DNA of 64,000 nt from Atrina japonica (lineage: Eukaryota; Mollusca; Bivalvia; Pterioida; Pinnidae), in NCBI GenBank assembly GCA_030159075.1, contig BROG01000030.1, positions 1,482,501 through 1,546,500 of the forward strand, read 5' to 3'. The position numbers and the translations under genes are program-made. Of the stretch, positions 1 through 11,259 are shown one piece after another; the first letter of the stretch is position 1, and each line of letters opens with the position of its first letter. Under the pieces are notes generated by a model. The model had not been told where the DNA came from. It was given only the letters and a program-made list of their open reading frames with translations, and did not search any database.

Positions 1-186
1 GACAGATTTGTTTACAGATACGACTTTGTTTATAGAAACTTCAAGGAGTTATATTTATTATTCATATTCATAAAATGTTCTATTGACTGGATCAATATCA
101 TTCACATCATTGTTTTAGAACTACATCCCCGTTTAAGACGCACGTAGCAAAAATGTTATACCGTCTAAGATGGTTTGTAAGTTCGT

Positions 187-504
187 TTGTTTGTTTGTTT
201 GTTTATTGTTGTTTAACGTCCCACTCAAGAATCTTTCACTCATATGGAGACGTCACCAATGCCGGTGAAGGGCTTCAAATTTTGGCCTATGCTCGACACC
301 TATGGCCATCGAGCAGTGAGGGTTCTTTAACGTGCAGACACCCACTGTGACACGGGACCTCGGCCCCCACTGTCTCAGTCCGAAGGACAGGAGCGTATCC
401 GGGTTGGTAACCATTTCACATACTTCCCTGCCCAATCCGAGGATCGAACCCGGGTCGCATTGGTGAAAAGCGAGTGCGCTAACCACTGCGCTACCCGGAC
501 ACCC
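187..504 (-). mobile_element. tRNA-derived SINE, complete copy with target-site duplication
   Basis: Read on the minus strand, the element begins with a tRNA-like head containing an A-box-like TAGCGCAGTGG and a B-box-like GGTTCGATCCT. A body follows, ending in a tail that reads on the plus strand as a TTTG run plus 'ttgttgtttaacgtccc'. An 11-bp direct repeat, tgtaagttcgt, flanks it at 176-186 and 505-515. This is the hallmark of target-primed insertion and fixes both ends. The body is shared with the copies at 18172 and 62953, but the tRNA head is different. RNA polymerase III SINEs of this build are common in mollusc genomes. The exact family name is not assigned. Confidence 0.85.
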
Positions 505-515
505 TGTAAGTTCGT

Positions 516-1018
516 AATAAACAACATAAAACTTGTTATATCCGGAATTAATTATATCGGACAGTTACCGTGTCTTTAGATAATCATATATACACACTGC
601 GTATGAATATGTATTGTTAATAAAGTAGTTCGTACAAATTGATGATGGCTGCAGAGAACACAATACATCTCGTGCATAAAAATGACAAATGACAAGCTTT
701 TAGGTGATCTATATTATTTTGATTCCATGTAATTATCTTCAACTCTTTAAGTAATAACCAATGTCATTATATTGCGTTCAAGTGAAAATAAGATATTGAC
801 TCCACACACGACAATCTCAGAAAGACAATATTTAGAGATTGATTTATTTTTCTCTCACATGAGATCGATTTGTCCGAGAATTGAATAGATGTCGAGGAAA
901 TATTATTAGATAAGCCCAGAACTAGAAATATACTTTCAAAACATTTTTGTCGTCTGTTTATAAACAAAGGTTTGTGCAGTTGTTCTTTTATACTGTTTCA
1001 ACGTTAGACAAAAAGTCA
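516..1018. other. No gene or repeat recognised
   Basis: AT-rich unique-looking sequence between a SINE and a foldback element. Short open frames here have no recognisable domain. Confidence 0.5.
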
Positions 1019-1152
1019 AACACCACTTTGAGGGAGGGATAGCGAAATATCAATCCTCGTGTACAAAATCACAAGTCTCTCGTCATGCACAAACGCAATT
1101 GTGTGCATCTAGATTGATTGAGATTTCGCCATCCCTTTCTCAAAGTGGTGTT
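1019..1152. repeat. Foldback element (inverted repeat, MITE-like)
   Basis: The left arm at 1019-1055 starts with caccactttgag. It matches the reverse complement of the right arm at 1114-1152, which ends ctcaaagtggtg. About 37 positions pair with roughly four mismatches around a loop of about 58 bases. No convincing target duplication is visible. A short non-autonomous DNA transposon is the likeliest reading; a structured transcript is possible. Confidence 0.6.
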
Positions 1153-1769
1153 AGATAGAATTAATCTTTATTTTGATATTATATCATTGTCATCATAGTC
1201 TAGCTTTCATTGGAGATTTCCTTTGATAACTTGACTGACATTTTAGTCAATAAATTAGAGCTTTCAGAGACAAAACTTCCTATCATTGTACTGTATCTAA
1301 TGGTATATATCAATAATCTTGCAAAGATTTGACAAGAACTGAGTCGCAACATGATGAAACTTATTATATGGGTGTTGAAGTATTGCTATTACGTCATAAA
1401 ACTGTCAATCATTTGATATGCCAGGTTCAGAACGTTCTGTTGCTATATCTGCGTGTTTTGAAGGAATGATGTTTCTTGTCGTAAAATCTCTCATTTAGTC
1501 AAAATTACGATACGTCAATTTGAGACAGAAAAAAATCAACATCATCATTTTATCATTATGAATTGGTATATAATTTGTCTTCTTGTTGTTGTAAATGTAT
1601 AATTAGAAGTGAAACTGAAGAAGTGAGTGATCAGACATCCTAATATTTATGAAATTTTTAAACTGAAAGAGTTGTCTTCCCGATGATAACATTCTAGATC
1701 AGTTTTTCCATTCCTTATAATATCCAAATATATATGAAATATATCAAAATCACATTATTGAGTTAAATC
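1153..1769. other. No gene or repeat recognised
   Basis: AT-rich sequence with short open frames only and no motif recognised. Confidence 0.5.
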
Positions 1770-2260
1770 TAGAATTGTTTCTAAGTTAAACCAAGTTTTT
1801 TTTCTCCAATTAAACCTAATTTTTCTCATTAACTCATATTAACTGGAGGTAAATTTGGTACAACTGAGAAAAACTAGGTTTAACAAAATCACAAAAATGA
1901 TTTAAACCTATTTTTGCGAGAAACCACATTTGTGAGTATTAATGTGATACCAGGGCAGTTAACTCTAATATTTTTCTTCAGTTGAACTTAGTTTTTCTTG
2001 TAGCTCGAATTATTTGGAGAAAAACTGGAATTAACTGAGAAAAATCAAGTTTATCTGGAGAAAAACAATGTTTAACTGTAATACGTATTTGAAATAAGCG
2101 CAGTTAAACCCACTTTTTCGGCAGTTTATTCAAAATGCAACGCCAAACTCACATTAGTGAGTTAAACCTAGTTTTTCTCTTGCGTTAACTGGAGAAAACT
2201 AGTATTAGTAGAGAAAACCTAGGTTAAATTGAGAGAAACTAAGTTTAATTCATAAATGTG
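1770..2260. repeat. Degenerate array of a GAGAAAAACTAGGTTTAA-type motif in both orientations
   Basis: A motif of about 20 bases (gagaaaaactaggtttaac and its reverse complement, gttaaacctagtttttctc) recurs with substitutions across this stretch, facing both ways. It can therefore pair with itself at several scales. A shorter related cluster lies at 36950-37145. No coding capacity is seen. Confidence 0.65.
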
Positions 2261-2544
2261 ATTTCGGCGAGCCATAGAGGTTACTGATGTTATTCGAGTA
2301 TTTTAGGAATTGTGGTTTAATTGATTAAGATTTAACTTAATATTTTCAGGGAAAACGTTGTTATTGTTGACTTAAGCACTATATATAGGTCATGGAAAGA
2401 TAACCCGTAAATGAATTTGAACATCTAAATGGATAATTGTATTATTTGAGTTGGCATTAATTTATTGAAAATGATTTAAATATATAGCAATCTAAATTTT
2501 GGAGTTTATATCCCTAGTTTACACATATAAGCGTAAACCATTTT

Positions 2545-2615
2545 CGCAATGGCAGATTCAAGGGGTACTCAGAGGGCGTTCGCCCTACCCCCTTCCCCTT
2601 TCGACGCCAAAGTGT
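2545..2615. repeat. G/C-rich hairpin repeat fragment
   Basis: Contains the perfect hairpin agggcgttcgccct at 2573-2586, then a C-rich stretch ending tttcgacgcc. A similar layout (G run, C run, then ttccgacgcc) occurs at 9086-9185, so both are probably fragments of one dispersed repeat. It stands out by base composition from the AT-rich flanks. The sequence up to 3140 shows no gene. Confidence 0.5.
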
Positions 2616-3139
2616 AGATGTATGTATAGTAAAAAACAACTAAAAACCCCAAAAGTTGACAAAAAGAATGTTTTAAAACCTATAAATACTTTTAATGAAA
2701 AGTTTGAAAATAAATTAAAATATATTACGAAAATGTTCGCTCCTCGCTATGCTCGGCGAAAACAATTACTATACTCTCTTACTTTCCTCAAACTTGAAAT
2801 CCTGGGACCACTCTGGCTTTGGCTGATTTAGGATTGTATGACTTTTGACAACGATTTGCATTGTTTTGATTTACTTTCTCTCCAAAGTGTTTTCTCTACA
2901 TATCGGTAAAGAAGTTTTTGTTTGAGTTTTCTCAGCATGTATGAATATGAAAATTTATTGGTAAACAAGCATTTGATAAAATGTTCAGTTCGTTATAAAC
3001 TCGTGTGAGATTGTGAAACTCAGGACCAAGATCCACAGTTTAGGAAGAAAAAAAAGATTCAACAGTAGGGGTTGTCTCTCTTAATTTACAAACGTATATA
3101 AAATATCTCCATTGCAGAAGAATGAAATTTACTTCACTT

Positions 3140-3750
3140 TTGGGTGGTATTACCCATAGGAATACCAAATATTCGAATGAGTGATATCACTTATTCGTTT
3201 TGTAAAGTGATATCAACTATACAAATATGTGATATCACTTATTCGAATAGGTGAAATCACCTATAAAAACGTATGAATTGATATCTCCTATTTAAAAGAG
3301 TGATATCACCTATTCGAAAGAGTTATATCATTTATACGAATAGGTGATATCATTTATTCGTTTTATAAGTGACATCACGTATTCGTATAAGTGATATCAC
3401 TCTTTCACATAGGAGATATTACTTATTCGAATAGGTGATATCATTTATTCGGTATTCCAATGGGTGATATCACCCATTCGAATAGGTTATACCACTTATT
3501 GAATGAGTGATATCACTTGTTCGAAAGAGTGATATCACCTGTCCGAAAGAGTCATATCACTTACTGGTATTAAAAAGTAAAAAGGCGCCAAATAGAATAG
3601 GTGATATCACTTATGCTAATAGGTGATATCACTTTTATAAATCCTGAAGTGATATCACTTATACGAATGAGTAATATCACCTATTCGAATGAAAAATATC
3701 ACCCATTCGAATGAGTGATATCACCTACTCGAATAAGTGATATCATACAT
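3140..3750. repeat. Array of the palindrome GTGATATCAC alternating with ATTCGAAT
   Basis: About a dozen exact copies of the perfect 10-bp palindrome GTGATATCAC, and a similar number of one- or two-base variants, recur about every 20-25 bases. They are often separated by a second palindrome, ATTCGAAT. Because the unit is itself palindromic, the array has no polarity. No open frame of note is present. Confidence 0.8.
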
Positions 3751-3968
3751 GCTTCCGTACATTCTGGAGTTCTGGAAGCTTAGCGAAGGAGGACGTTACA
3801 TTTCATGTTAAGAAAAATTCAAAACGGAGTTCCAGAAAGCTTTGATATAATCGGAACACATTCACAGAAAAGGTGCAAAATGGTTTCTCTCGCACGATTA
3901 CAAAATACACGAAGCTCGGTATCTTTTAGACCGCACTTCAACAATTATGTGTTGATATAAAGGATTCG

Positions 3969-4168
3969 GTGATTTAGCTTGAATTAAAAATTGATGATCT
4001 TCGTATCGTCTGTAACAGATTTTGGAATTACGTAATATATTTTCCATTCTTGTGATGTATATCTATCCCTGATTTAGCTTGAATTGAAAATTGATGAGCT
4101 TTGTATTATCTGTCACATATTTTGGAATTACGTAATATATTTTCCATTCTTCTGATTGTATATCTATC
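3969..4168. repeat. Two-copy tandem duplication, about 100 bp
   Basis: The segment starting gatttagcttgaatt at 3971 recurs at 4071 and ends in near-identical attacgtaatatattttcc stretches. The two copies differ by scattered substitutions. Confidence 0.75.
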
Positions 4169-5859
4169 AGCAATTTGCTCTGCCACTTTTCTGCACTAGG
4201 AATAGAATCTGTGCATACGCAATTGGTGAAAATTGTATTCATTTGGAGAATGTGGTACTTTTCTTATGTGAATTAATATACTTAAAATATTTATTAACTT
4301 TCATTGGAATTGGAACAACAACAATAGGAAGAATTACTTTCCATCTTTTCGGAATGGCACTTACAATACCGAAAAATTGTGTGAACTTGAATGACACGAT
4401 TTAATGTGGTATATTTTTATTATTCAGTAGGTCCGATTAAAATAAATGACATTTAGGCACCAATGTTTATAAAAATCATTTTATTACCCATGAATTTGTT
4501 GTACCAGGTTGGTTGGTTAACCTTTTTTCCTTCCTTAAATACTAGAGAAGATAGAAGTTTGGTAATAATTTATACTCTCATCGAAAACGAACTGAAACAG
4601 TCAATATATAAATGGCAATTTATTGAACAACTATATCTTTTAAAATATTTATCGCATTTTTAGTAGCGAATTAGGAAATTATTCACAAAAATAACTAATT
4701 TTAATTGTTCATTTTTTAGTTTTGAGAAATAATTATCCAAGCAAAATCAAGGTAAATTGTATTTTTCTCACTCTGCCAATCAAAATAGTCTTCAAATTTT
4801 GTGGCCTACGGCTGATATCAATGTAGTGAATGCTTCTTTTTGTTGGAAATAAGAAGAAATTCATAATGGTCTACATGTATTATGCTTTTTCAGATTTTCA
4901 AAACAAATAGTTATAATCATAAATGGCAGCTTTATCGCATTTTATTGCAATATTGATTGAAATCTCATCTATACCTCATGCTGCAAGTTTTTATAGTGTG
5001 TTCGTACTAGAGCTTATTTATATTTATCTATTTATTTATTCATTTATTCATCTATGCTTTATATTATATTTGTTTAGCTTCGTTGATAATAGATAATTTG
5101 TACTAAACATATAGATTGTTTTTGAAATTAATCAACATGGCATCAAATTCGCTAAATAAGGATATAGGTCTAACTGTGAAATGAAGCGACGGTAGAAAGG
5201 TAGATAACTCCCATTGCACGTAACCACAATGGTTCTCTCTCTTGTATCAGGCACGCACCGTAATGCGACTGAATATTACTCATACCAATGTAGGTCTAAC
5301 ACACATTTTAAGAAATAGATAAAGATATGTACGGAAGATGGACTCGGGGGTTGAAAATATCAGTATGGAATATTTGTCATGTTGTAAGTGTCACCATGGA
5401 AACTTGATGAAGAGACACGGTCTACTAAAGAGCAGTTTAAGGTAAAACTATTTTAAGTGCTCATTACTTTGGATGCATGTTAAAAATAGGATCAAATTAC
5501 TTTTCTTATCAGTGAAGTAGTTTGGAAAGATTTCTAAAACACGCTTTGAATCTTGACCAAGCGTAGATTCGCACATACAGTTGTATTTATATACCGTTCT
5601 ATAGATCTGTTTTGAGATACAAAATATGTAAATCCTTCCACTTGAGAAACATAAGTAACGTTTCGTAAATTCTCAAACTTTCGAATGAAGTATTTTTACA
5701 AGTAAAACCAAACATAGTTCGAATATTTCAATGAATCACGTGCACACGAGTTGACAAACAAAACACGTATAACAGAAGGAATTATAAATCGTCGCTGACG
5801 GCGATGAAAATGAATACAAATATATGTGAGGCGTTCACAGTCAAATAGAGAATCACATG
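4169..5859. other. No gene recognised
   Basis: AT-rich sequence with an ATTT/ATTC-rich patch near 5015-5055. Open frames of 60-80 codons here have no recognisable domain and no convincing splice context. Confidence 0.5.
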
Positions 5860-6050
5860 AAGTCCCTCACCACTATTCAAAGGCACTTGAACCATCTAAG
5901 CTGATTTTGTGAGAAAGTTTGTGAAGTTTTAGCGAAAGATCGGTGGTCTGTTCCAGTGTACATTGCAACCGGCTTATCCCCTCCACATTTAAAAATTGGC
6001 TGACACCAAAACACTGAAAAGTTGTGTTTAACACCATTTAGAAAAAAACC
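5860..6050 (+). mobile_element. Degraded SINE of the 'gattttgtgag / ggtggtct' family
   Basis: Carries the ordered landmarks seen in better copies: gctgattttgtgagaaag, then a cggtggtct segment, then a tail resembling 'aaaagttgtgtttaacacc'. The tRNA-like head is not clear. Compare copies at 8521, 32971, 42980, 43628 and 50160. Confidence 0.55.
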
Positions 6051-6847
6051 GGAAATTAAATTTATTACTATCTTGATATTAGCATGTATGAAGGAAGAAA
6101 AAAAGTACTTGCAGTGGGACACATCTATTCATTATCAAAACACAGGCCAATTTTCCCTAAATATATGCTAAACAAATACATTTTATAATACATTTTACAT
6201 TGTCTGCAAACTAGTTTCTTAACGGAATTGGCACACACTTTTTGTTTACAGATACATGTTTACATCTTATGGCATTGTTTTGTGAAAATGCTTAACTGCA
6301 GGAGAAATATATCGATAGCACTTGATAAACACAAGCAGATGTTACTGCCGGAGAAGAACTTACACAAAAGTGCATACACTACGAACTATTGAAATAGTTG
6401 CTCTTGGGGATTAGTGTTTGGAAGACGATATATATAATGTTTCTGTGATCACGTGCTATGTAAGAGCCTCAGGTGGCTTGGCAGGCGGCTCAAGTTTCCG
6501 CCATCTTTACTGGCATCTATCTCTTTGTATGATAAGTCAAGTGTCTGCCTGTCTTGAAATACTTAACGCAACAAAAGCAATGTCATGGAACGTGCATTTT
6601 ATCTGCAACTCGGCTGATTTATACCCTCATACAAAACTACTTTCCGTCTAGTTAAAACAAATGTGTTGGAGGAATCCCAGATAAATGTCCCATGCTTGAC
6701 ATAGCAAGAAAATCGACCAAGAAAGTGTCAATATTTCATGCATATTTTGACACGGGTACTGATTTAAACGTCTACTGTTTATATGGGTATATATGTTAAA
6801 ACATATATCAAAACTGTAAACGAACCAATAGTGGACTAATAGTATAA
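6051..6847. other. No gene recognised
   Basis: Ordinary AT-rich sequence. The short frame near 6418-6651 has no domain. Confidence 0.4.
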
Positions 6848-6933
6848 TGGCAAAAAAAAAAATAATAAAAAATAAAATAAAATAAAACAAACAAACAAAA
6901 AACAAAAAACAAACAAAAACAAAAAACAAAAAA
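6848..6933 (+). repeat. A-rich tract (AAAAT/AAAC type)
   Basis: About 85 bases of A-runs interrupted by T and then C. It looks like a decayed poly(A) or SINE tail, but no element body is recognised beside it. Confidence 0.6.
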
Positions 6934-7424
6934 ACTGAGAGTAGCTTGGACTTGAGATATTCTCTTTAACTGTAAAATGTAACTTTTACTGAGGCTCTAT
7001 TAAGCCCTGGGATAAAATGTAACTTTAAGGCACTCCATAACTGTAGGCTGCTGTATGTCTTTCTGGTTTCATAGATCGGTTTCACAGTTTTGAGCCCTTG
7101 AAGAATCTTTGCTCTTTTCTGCAGTAAAGGCATAGCGGGACTGGTTTTACGATGAAGAGTAACCTCAAAATTGCTAGAAAGTAAGGCATGTTCTACATAA
7201 ACTGATCCGAATATTTTGTGTCACACACCTTATAGTGTTTGTTTTAATGTGCTTTTTAATGACTGGTAACATATGTAGGACGTGGTCTATGTCTGGTTTC
7301 TGGTTTCTGATGGAAGCTGTGATCGTGTGTTCCACATGCTGCTTTAAGAACGTGTATCTGTGCATTTAACAGTATGCTGCTGGCAATCTTTGTAAAACAG
7401 CGGTCCGAAATCGCTTTGCTCTTT

Positions 7425-7560
7425 TCTGCAGTATCTGATCATGTCTGGTAACAGTATGTTACTGTAGTAAGACGACATGTGTATCTGACCATGTCTGGTA
7501 ACTGTTTGTTGCTGTAGTAAGAGGACGTGTGTATCTGACCATATCTGATAACAGTATTTA
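7425..7560. repeat. Minisatellite, period about 50 bp
   Basis: The string atgtctggta recurs at 7441 and 7491 and, in a variant form, at 7541. The copies share the intervening gtagtaaga and gtgtatctgacc segments. About two and a half copies are present. Confidence 0.7.
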
Positions 7561-7660
7561 ATATGATGGATAATGACAATTAAATGATAATATGTTGATA
7601 AAGTTATATACACTTATATATAAGTATACACTCTTGAAATAAAAATGATAAAGTAAATAG

Positions 7661-7665
<5 letters not shown>

Positions 7666-7702
<37 letters not shown>
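7666..7702. repeat. (CA)n microsatellite
   Basis: Uninterrupted CA dinucleotides for about 37 bases. Confidence 0.95.
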
Positions 7703-7703
<1 letters not shown>

Positions 7704-8520
7704 TTTTAATTTTCCGAATTAATATAATATATTGACAGAAAAAAATTCGGAAAATATATAGACACGTGGGCTAAAAGGCATACAGGCTGTCGATTTAATA
7801 AAAAAAATATCCCGCGATAAGACCAAAACTTTGATTAAAAAGGCTAAAAGATACGTTGTCGAAGAAACTTTAAACATATCATGCATATATTGCCTAGAAT
7901 GAATTAAATACACCGACAATTGATAGTCCTGCCATCCACATAAGAATACAAATATTTACTCTCCCATTATTCTCATTTGATTTCTTCAAACAAATGCGAC
8001 ATTATAAAAAGTTTGTTTTCTTTTCAACCCGTGTTTTTAAAATATCTTTATATAAAACGTCGCATATGTATTGAAAGTTTAAACACATATAACAAATATC
8101 CATTTTGACAATTTGTATGCCTCGAAGACTACATAACTCACTGATCAATGTGGTCTGAAATGCGAGGTAATCCCTTAATACTGGGTCTGTACTTCTTACA
8201 ATTCCTTGACTGACTACTTATGGTCTTAAATGCGAGGTGGTCTCCAAAACGAAGTGGCATTTAGGCGAGTTTCCAATGTATCAGTCATGGTGATATATTC
8301 CTCTTCTTTTGATTGATTTTGTTTATAACTAGAGGTGAATTGTGTGTAAGATTTCACTCTTTTGATATCTAATTCAAGTTACACCTTATCTCCGAGTTCT
8401 TCGACAACACTAAAATTTTATCTTGATGAGAAACACACTGCAGTTATCTCTCTTGTCATTGCAGACGATAAACATTATCAACAGAATCCTATTTTCTATC
8501 CGACGTATTCCACAAACTTT
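7703..8520. other. No gene recognised
   Basis: AT-rich. A short direct repeat containing aaatgcgaggt occurs at about 8160 and 8229. Nothing else is recognised. Confidence 0.4.
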
Positions 8521-8750
8521 TGGGGGCCTTTAGCGCATCGCGCTTTGAACCATGAAGTCACTGACTTCCGGTCAGCTCTGGTTCCAGTCCCGCTGGAACC
8601 TAAACTGATTTTTGTGAGATTGTTTGTTTACTTGCGGAAAGCCGGTGGTCTCATTGTAACCGAATTCTCTCCTCAACCATAAAAAACGACCGCCACAATA
8701 TAACTGAAAAATTATTGAGTGTGGCTTAAAACTCAATTCAAATTAAATCA
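8521..8750 (+). mobile_element. SINE of the 'gattttgtgag / ggtggtct' family
   Basis: Head-like region with ggttccagtcccgctgg as a B-box-like segment. Then come the landmarks gatttttgtgag, ttacttgcgg, ccggtggtct and the tail aaattattgagtgtggctt. Same order as the 32971 copy. A short open frame crosses it but is a by-product of the repeat. Confidence 0.7.
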
Positions 8751-9059
8751 TTATAAATTCATGTAGATCCTGTTTGCTGTATTGAGGAAATTCTGTAAAA
8801 ATCATCGAGTCTAAATAATGGGTAAGAATTCCTCATGGCACCCACCTTTTTTTATTTTAAAAATCACTCGGAATTATTTCAATTCTTAGATTTTATTGTA
8901 TTCTTATTACTTTTGATAAATTTAAATAATCGGAAGTGTAGCCATGATGTTTTTAATCATGTGGGTTAGCACGCTATTTGAGTGTTAAGAACAATGCGTA
9001 GACGTGTTGTGTTTTAATTATGCTATGCATGTGTAGAGCATTGCTAAACCAACTTAAAA

Positions 9060-9190
9060 AAAACACACACACACGCCAGAAACGTCTGGGGGCTAAGCCC
9101 CAGTTTTCAAAAGCTATGTCTATCTTTGCAAAAAAAGTGGGGGGGGGGGGGGGCTAAGCCCCCCCCCTCCCGGTTCCGACGCCTATGCTT
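9060..9190. repeat. G15/C9 hairpin and related dispersed repeat
   Basis: A run of 15 G at 9139-9153, the loop ctaag, and a run of 9 C at 9159-9167 form a perfect hairpin. Just upstream, tgggggctaagccccag at 9086-9102 is a second hairpin with the same ctaag loop. Flanks include ttccgacgcc, shared in kind with 2545-2615. The G run could also form a quadruplex. Confidence 0.7.
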
Positions 9191-10639
9191 TTAAAGGGCA
9201 ATCCCCTGTCATATTTTATATTAATCATGATATTTATAAAGGGCACTCCCCGCCATACGTGCTAAGAAGAATGTGCAGCCACGTTGTGTTTTAAAACTAC
9301 TTAAAGTGTTAATTGCGATCCGCTATACGTACGTGTTCAAGGCATCACCAGGATGCACAATAGTAAATTGATTTCAAGCACAATGCGCGTATGTGCACAT
9401 GTCAGCTAGCATAAAAAAGAAACGCAAATTTTAAAACTAGATGTATTGATAAAAGTGAGGAATTTCCTATACGCTCCGCCGCTCCAACGATACATAAAAT
9501 ATTTATCAACAACAACACCCGTTTAGGAAATGTCTCTTGCCATTTCAAAGTTGTGTTTTATGCATGAACAGTTACATACTATTTATTGGACTCTTTACCT
9601 CAATGTCATTAATAGCTTATCCTAATTCACTTTGAAATTGATATACAATGTGTTTAAGATAGAACTCAAAAGCAACCAGCTTGCTTGGCGGCAAATACTC
9701 AAATGATATACTACTTTGCATATTTCATAGCCTTCTCGTAACCAATCCCCTTTCTAATACCAAGAATATACATTGTCCAATCGAACACTCTCACTCATCC
9801 ACATATTACCCAATGACATTACTAGTAAGTCACTTTTGTATATGTTGATAATTATATTACATCGCACTCTGTCTAAATTAGCTTGGAAATAATTACTTTC
9901 GTTCTTTATTTTCATTTTCAAGGGTGTATTTTTTTTTAGTATATCAAGTGTAACTAAGTGCTCGTCAGTTCTCATATTACATTGACGCTAATTATGTTAT
10001 GTAGGTTTCATTCATTGATGAGAGAATTAAGCAAAGTCATGATGTCAATTTCAATTATAATTTGCTTGTCATAAACATGCTTCATACTTGTAGACAAGCC
10101 GTCATCACTATTTTGGCATGGAACAAATATCAGAAAATACTTAAATAAATTGAACTAATATCAGATGAACATTCTGCGTGTGGTTGTGCTACCTCATAAT
10201 GAAATGGAATCATTTTTGGAATTTTCATAGGAAACACTTGTGAATTTAAAGAGCAACTATCGATTTCATAAAAGGCATAGTCATAAAATAGAGTCCTTTT
10301 GGATTTTTATTGTTTTCTTTGAATACAGAAATTTGATAATAGACAGATAAAACAAAAGAGATAAAATTTCAAATCAGTTTTACACGCGGGTTTGAAAGGT
10401 GCTGTTTCACAGAATTTCATAGACTTTTAATTATTCATCTTTCAATTGTAAATGGTTTATTTACTAAAATATCATTCATTGCATTGTTTCAATCTACTCC
10501 CAAGCACCGGGATGAACAAGACATTTGACCTTTGTGAGTTTCTTAAGCATTGAAATGCTGTCAAATGTTGACTTTCATGAGCTTATGGATGCCAACTTGA
10601 CAAATGCATACCCCCCGAAGCGCCTTAGCGTGTGTATGA
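9191..10639. other. No gene or repeat recognised
   Basis: AT-rich unique-looking sequence with short open frames only. Confidence 0.5.
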
Positions 10640-11180
10640 CATACAAAGCGCCATTGGTAACAATTGGTATAGTTGTCGAGACAACCACACCACATCTGTT
10701 TTCCCACACTGCAGTGAAAAAATGTGGCTGATGCCATGCGAAGCCTCATAGATAACCATTGGTATAGTTGTCGAGAGAACCACACTACGTCTGTTTTCCC
10801 ACACTGCAGTGATAAAATGTGGCTGATGTCATCCAAAGCCTCATAGATAACCATTGGTATAATTTTCGAGACAACCACACCACATCAATTTTCCCATACT
10901 GCAGTGATAAAATGTGGCTGATGTCATGCGAAGCCTCATAGATAACCATTGGTATAGTTGTCGAGACAACCACACCACATCTATTTTCCCATACTGCAGT
11001 GATAAAATGTGGCTGATGTCATGCGAAGCCTCATAGATAACCATTGGTATAGTTGTCGAGACAACCACACCACATCTATTTTCCCAAACTGCAGTGATAA
11101 AATGTGGCTGATGCCATGCGAAGCCTCATAGATAACCATTGGTATAGTTGTCGAGACAACCACACCACATCTATTGTGGT
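10640..11180. repeat. Tandem array, period 95 bp
   Basis: The string ggtatagttgtcgag (or near variants) ends at 10680, 10775, 10870, 10965, 11060 and 11155, exactly 95 bases apart each time. Each unit also carries a cactgcagtg-like segment, aaatgtggctgatg and aagcctcatagataacc. Overlapping minus-strand frames through it are repeat-derived. Confidence 0.95.
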
Positions 11181-11259
11181 TATTGTCATTCAAAGTGTCA
11201 TGGGCAACTGTTGTCATGAATAAGTTTTGATAAAGTTGTCAAGATCACTGTACAGTTGT

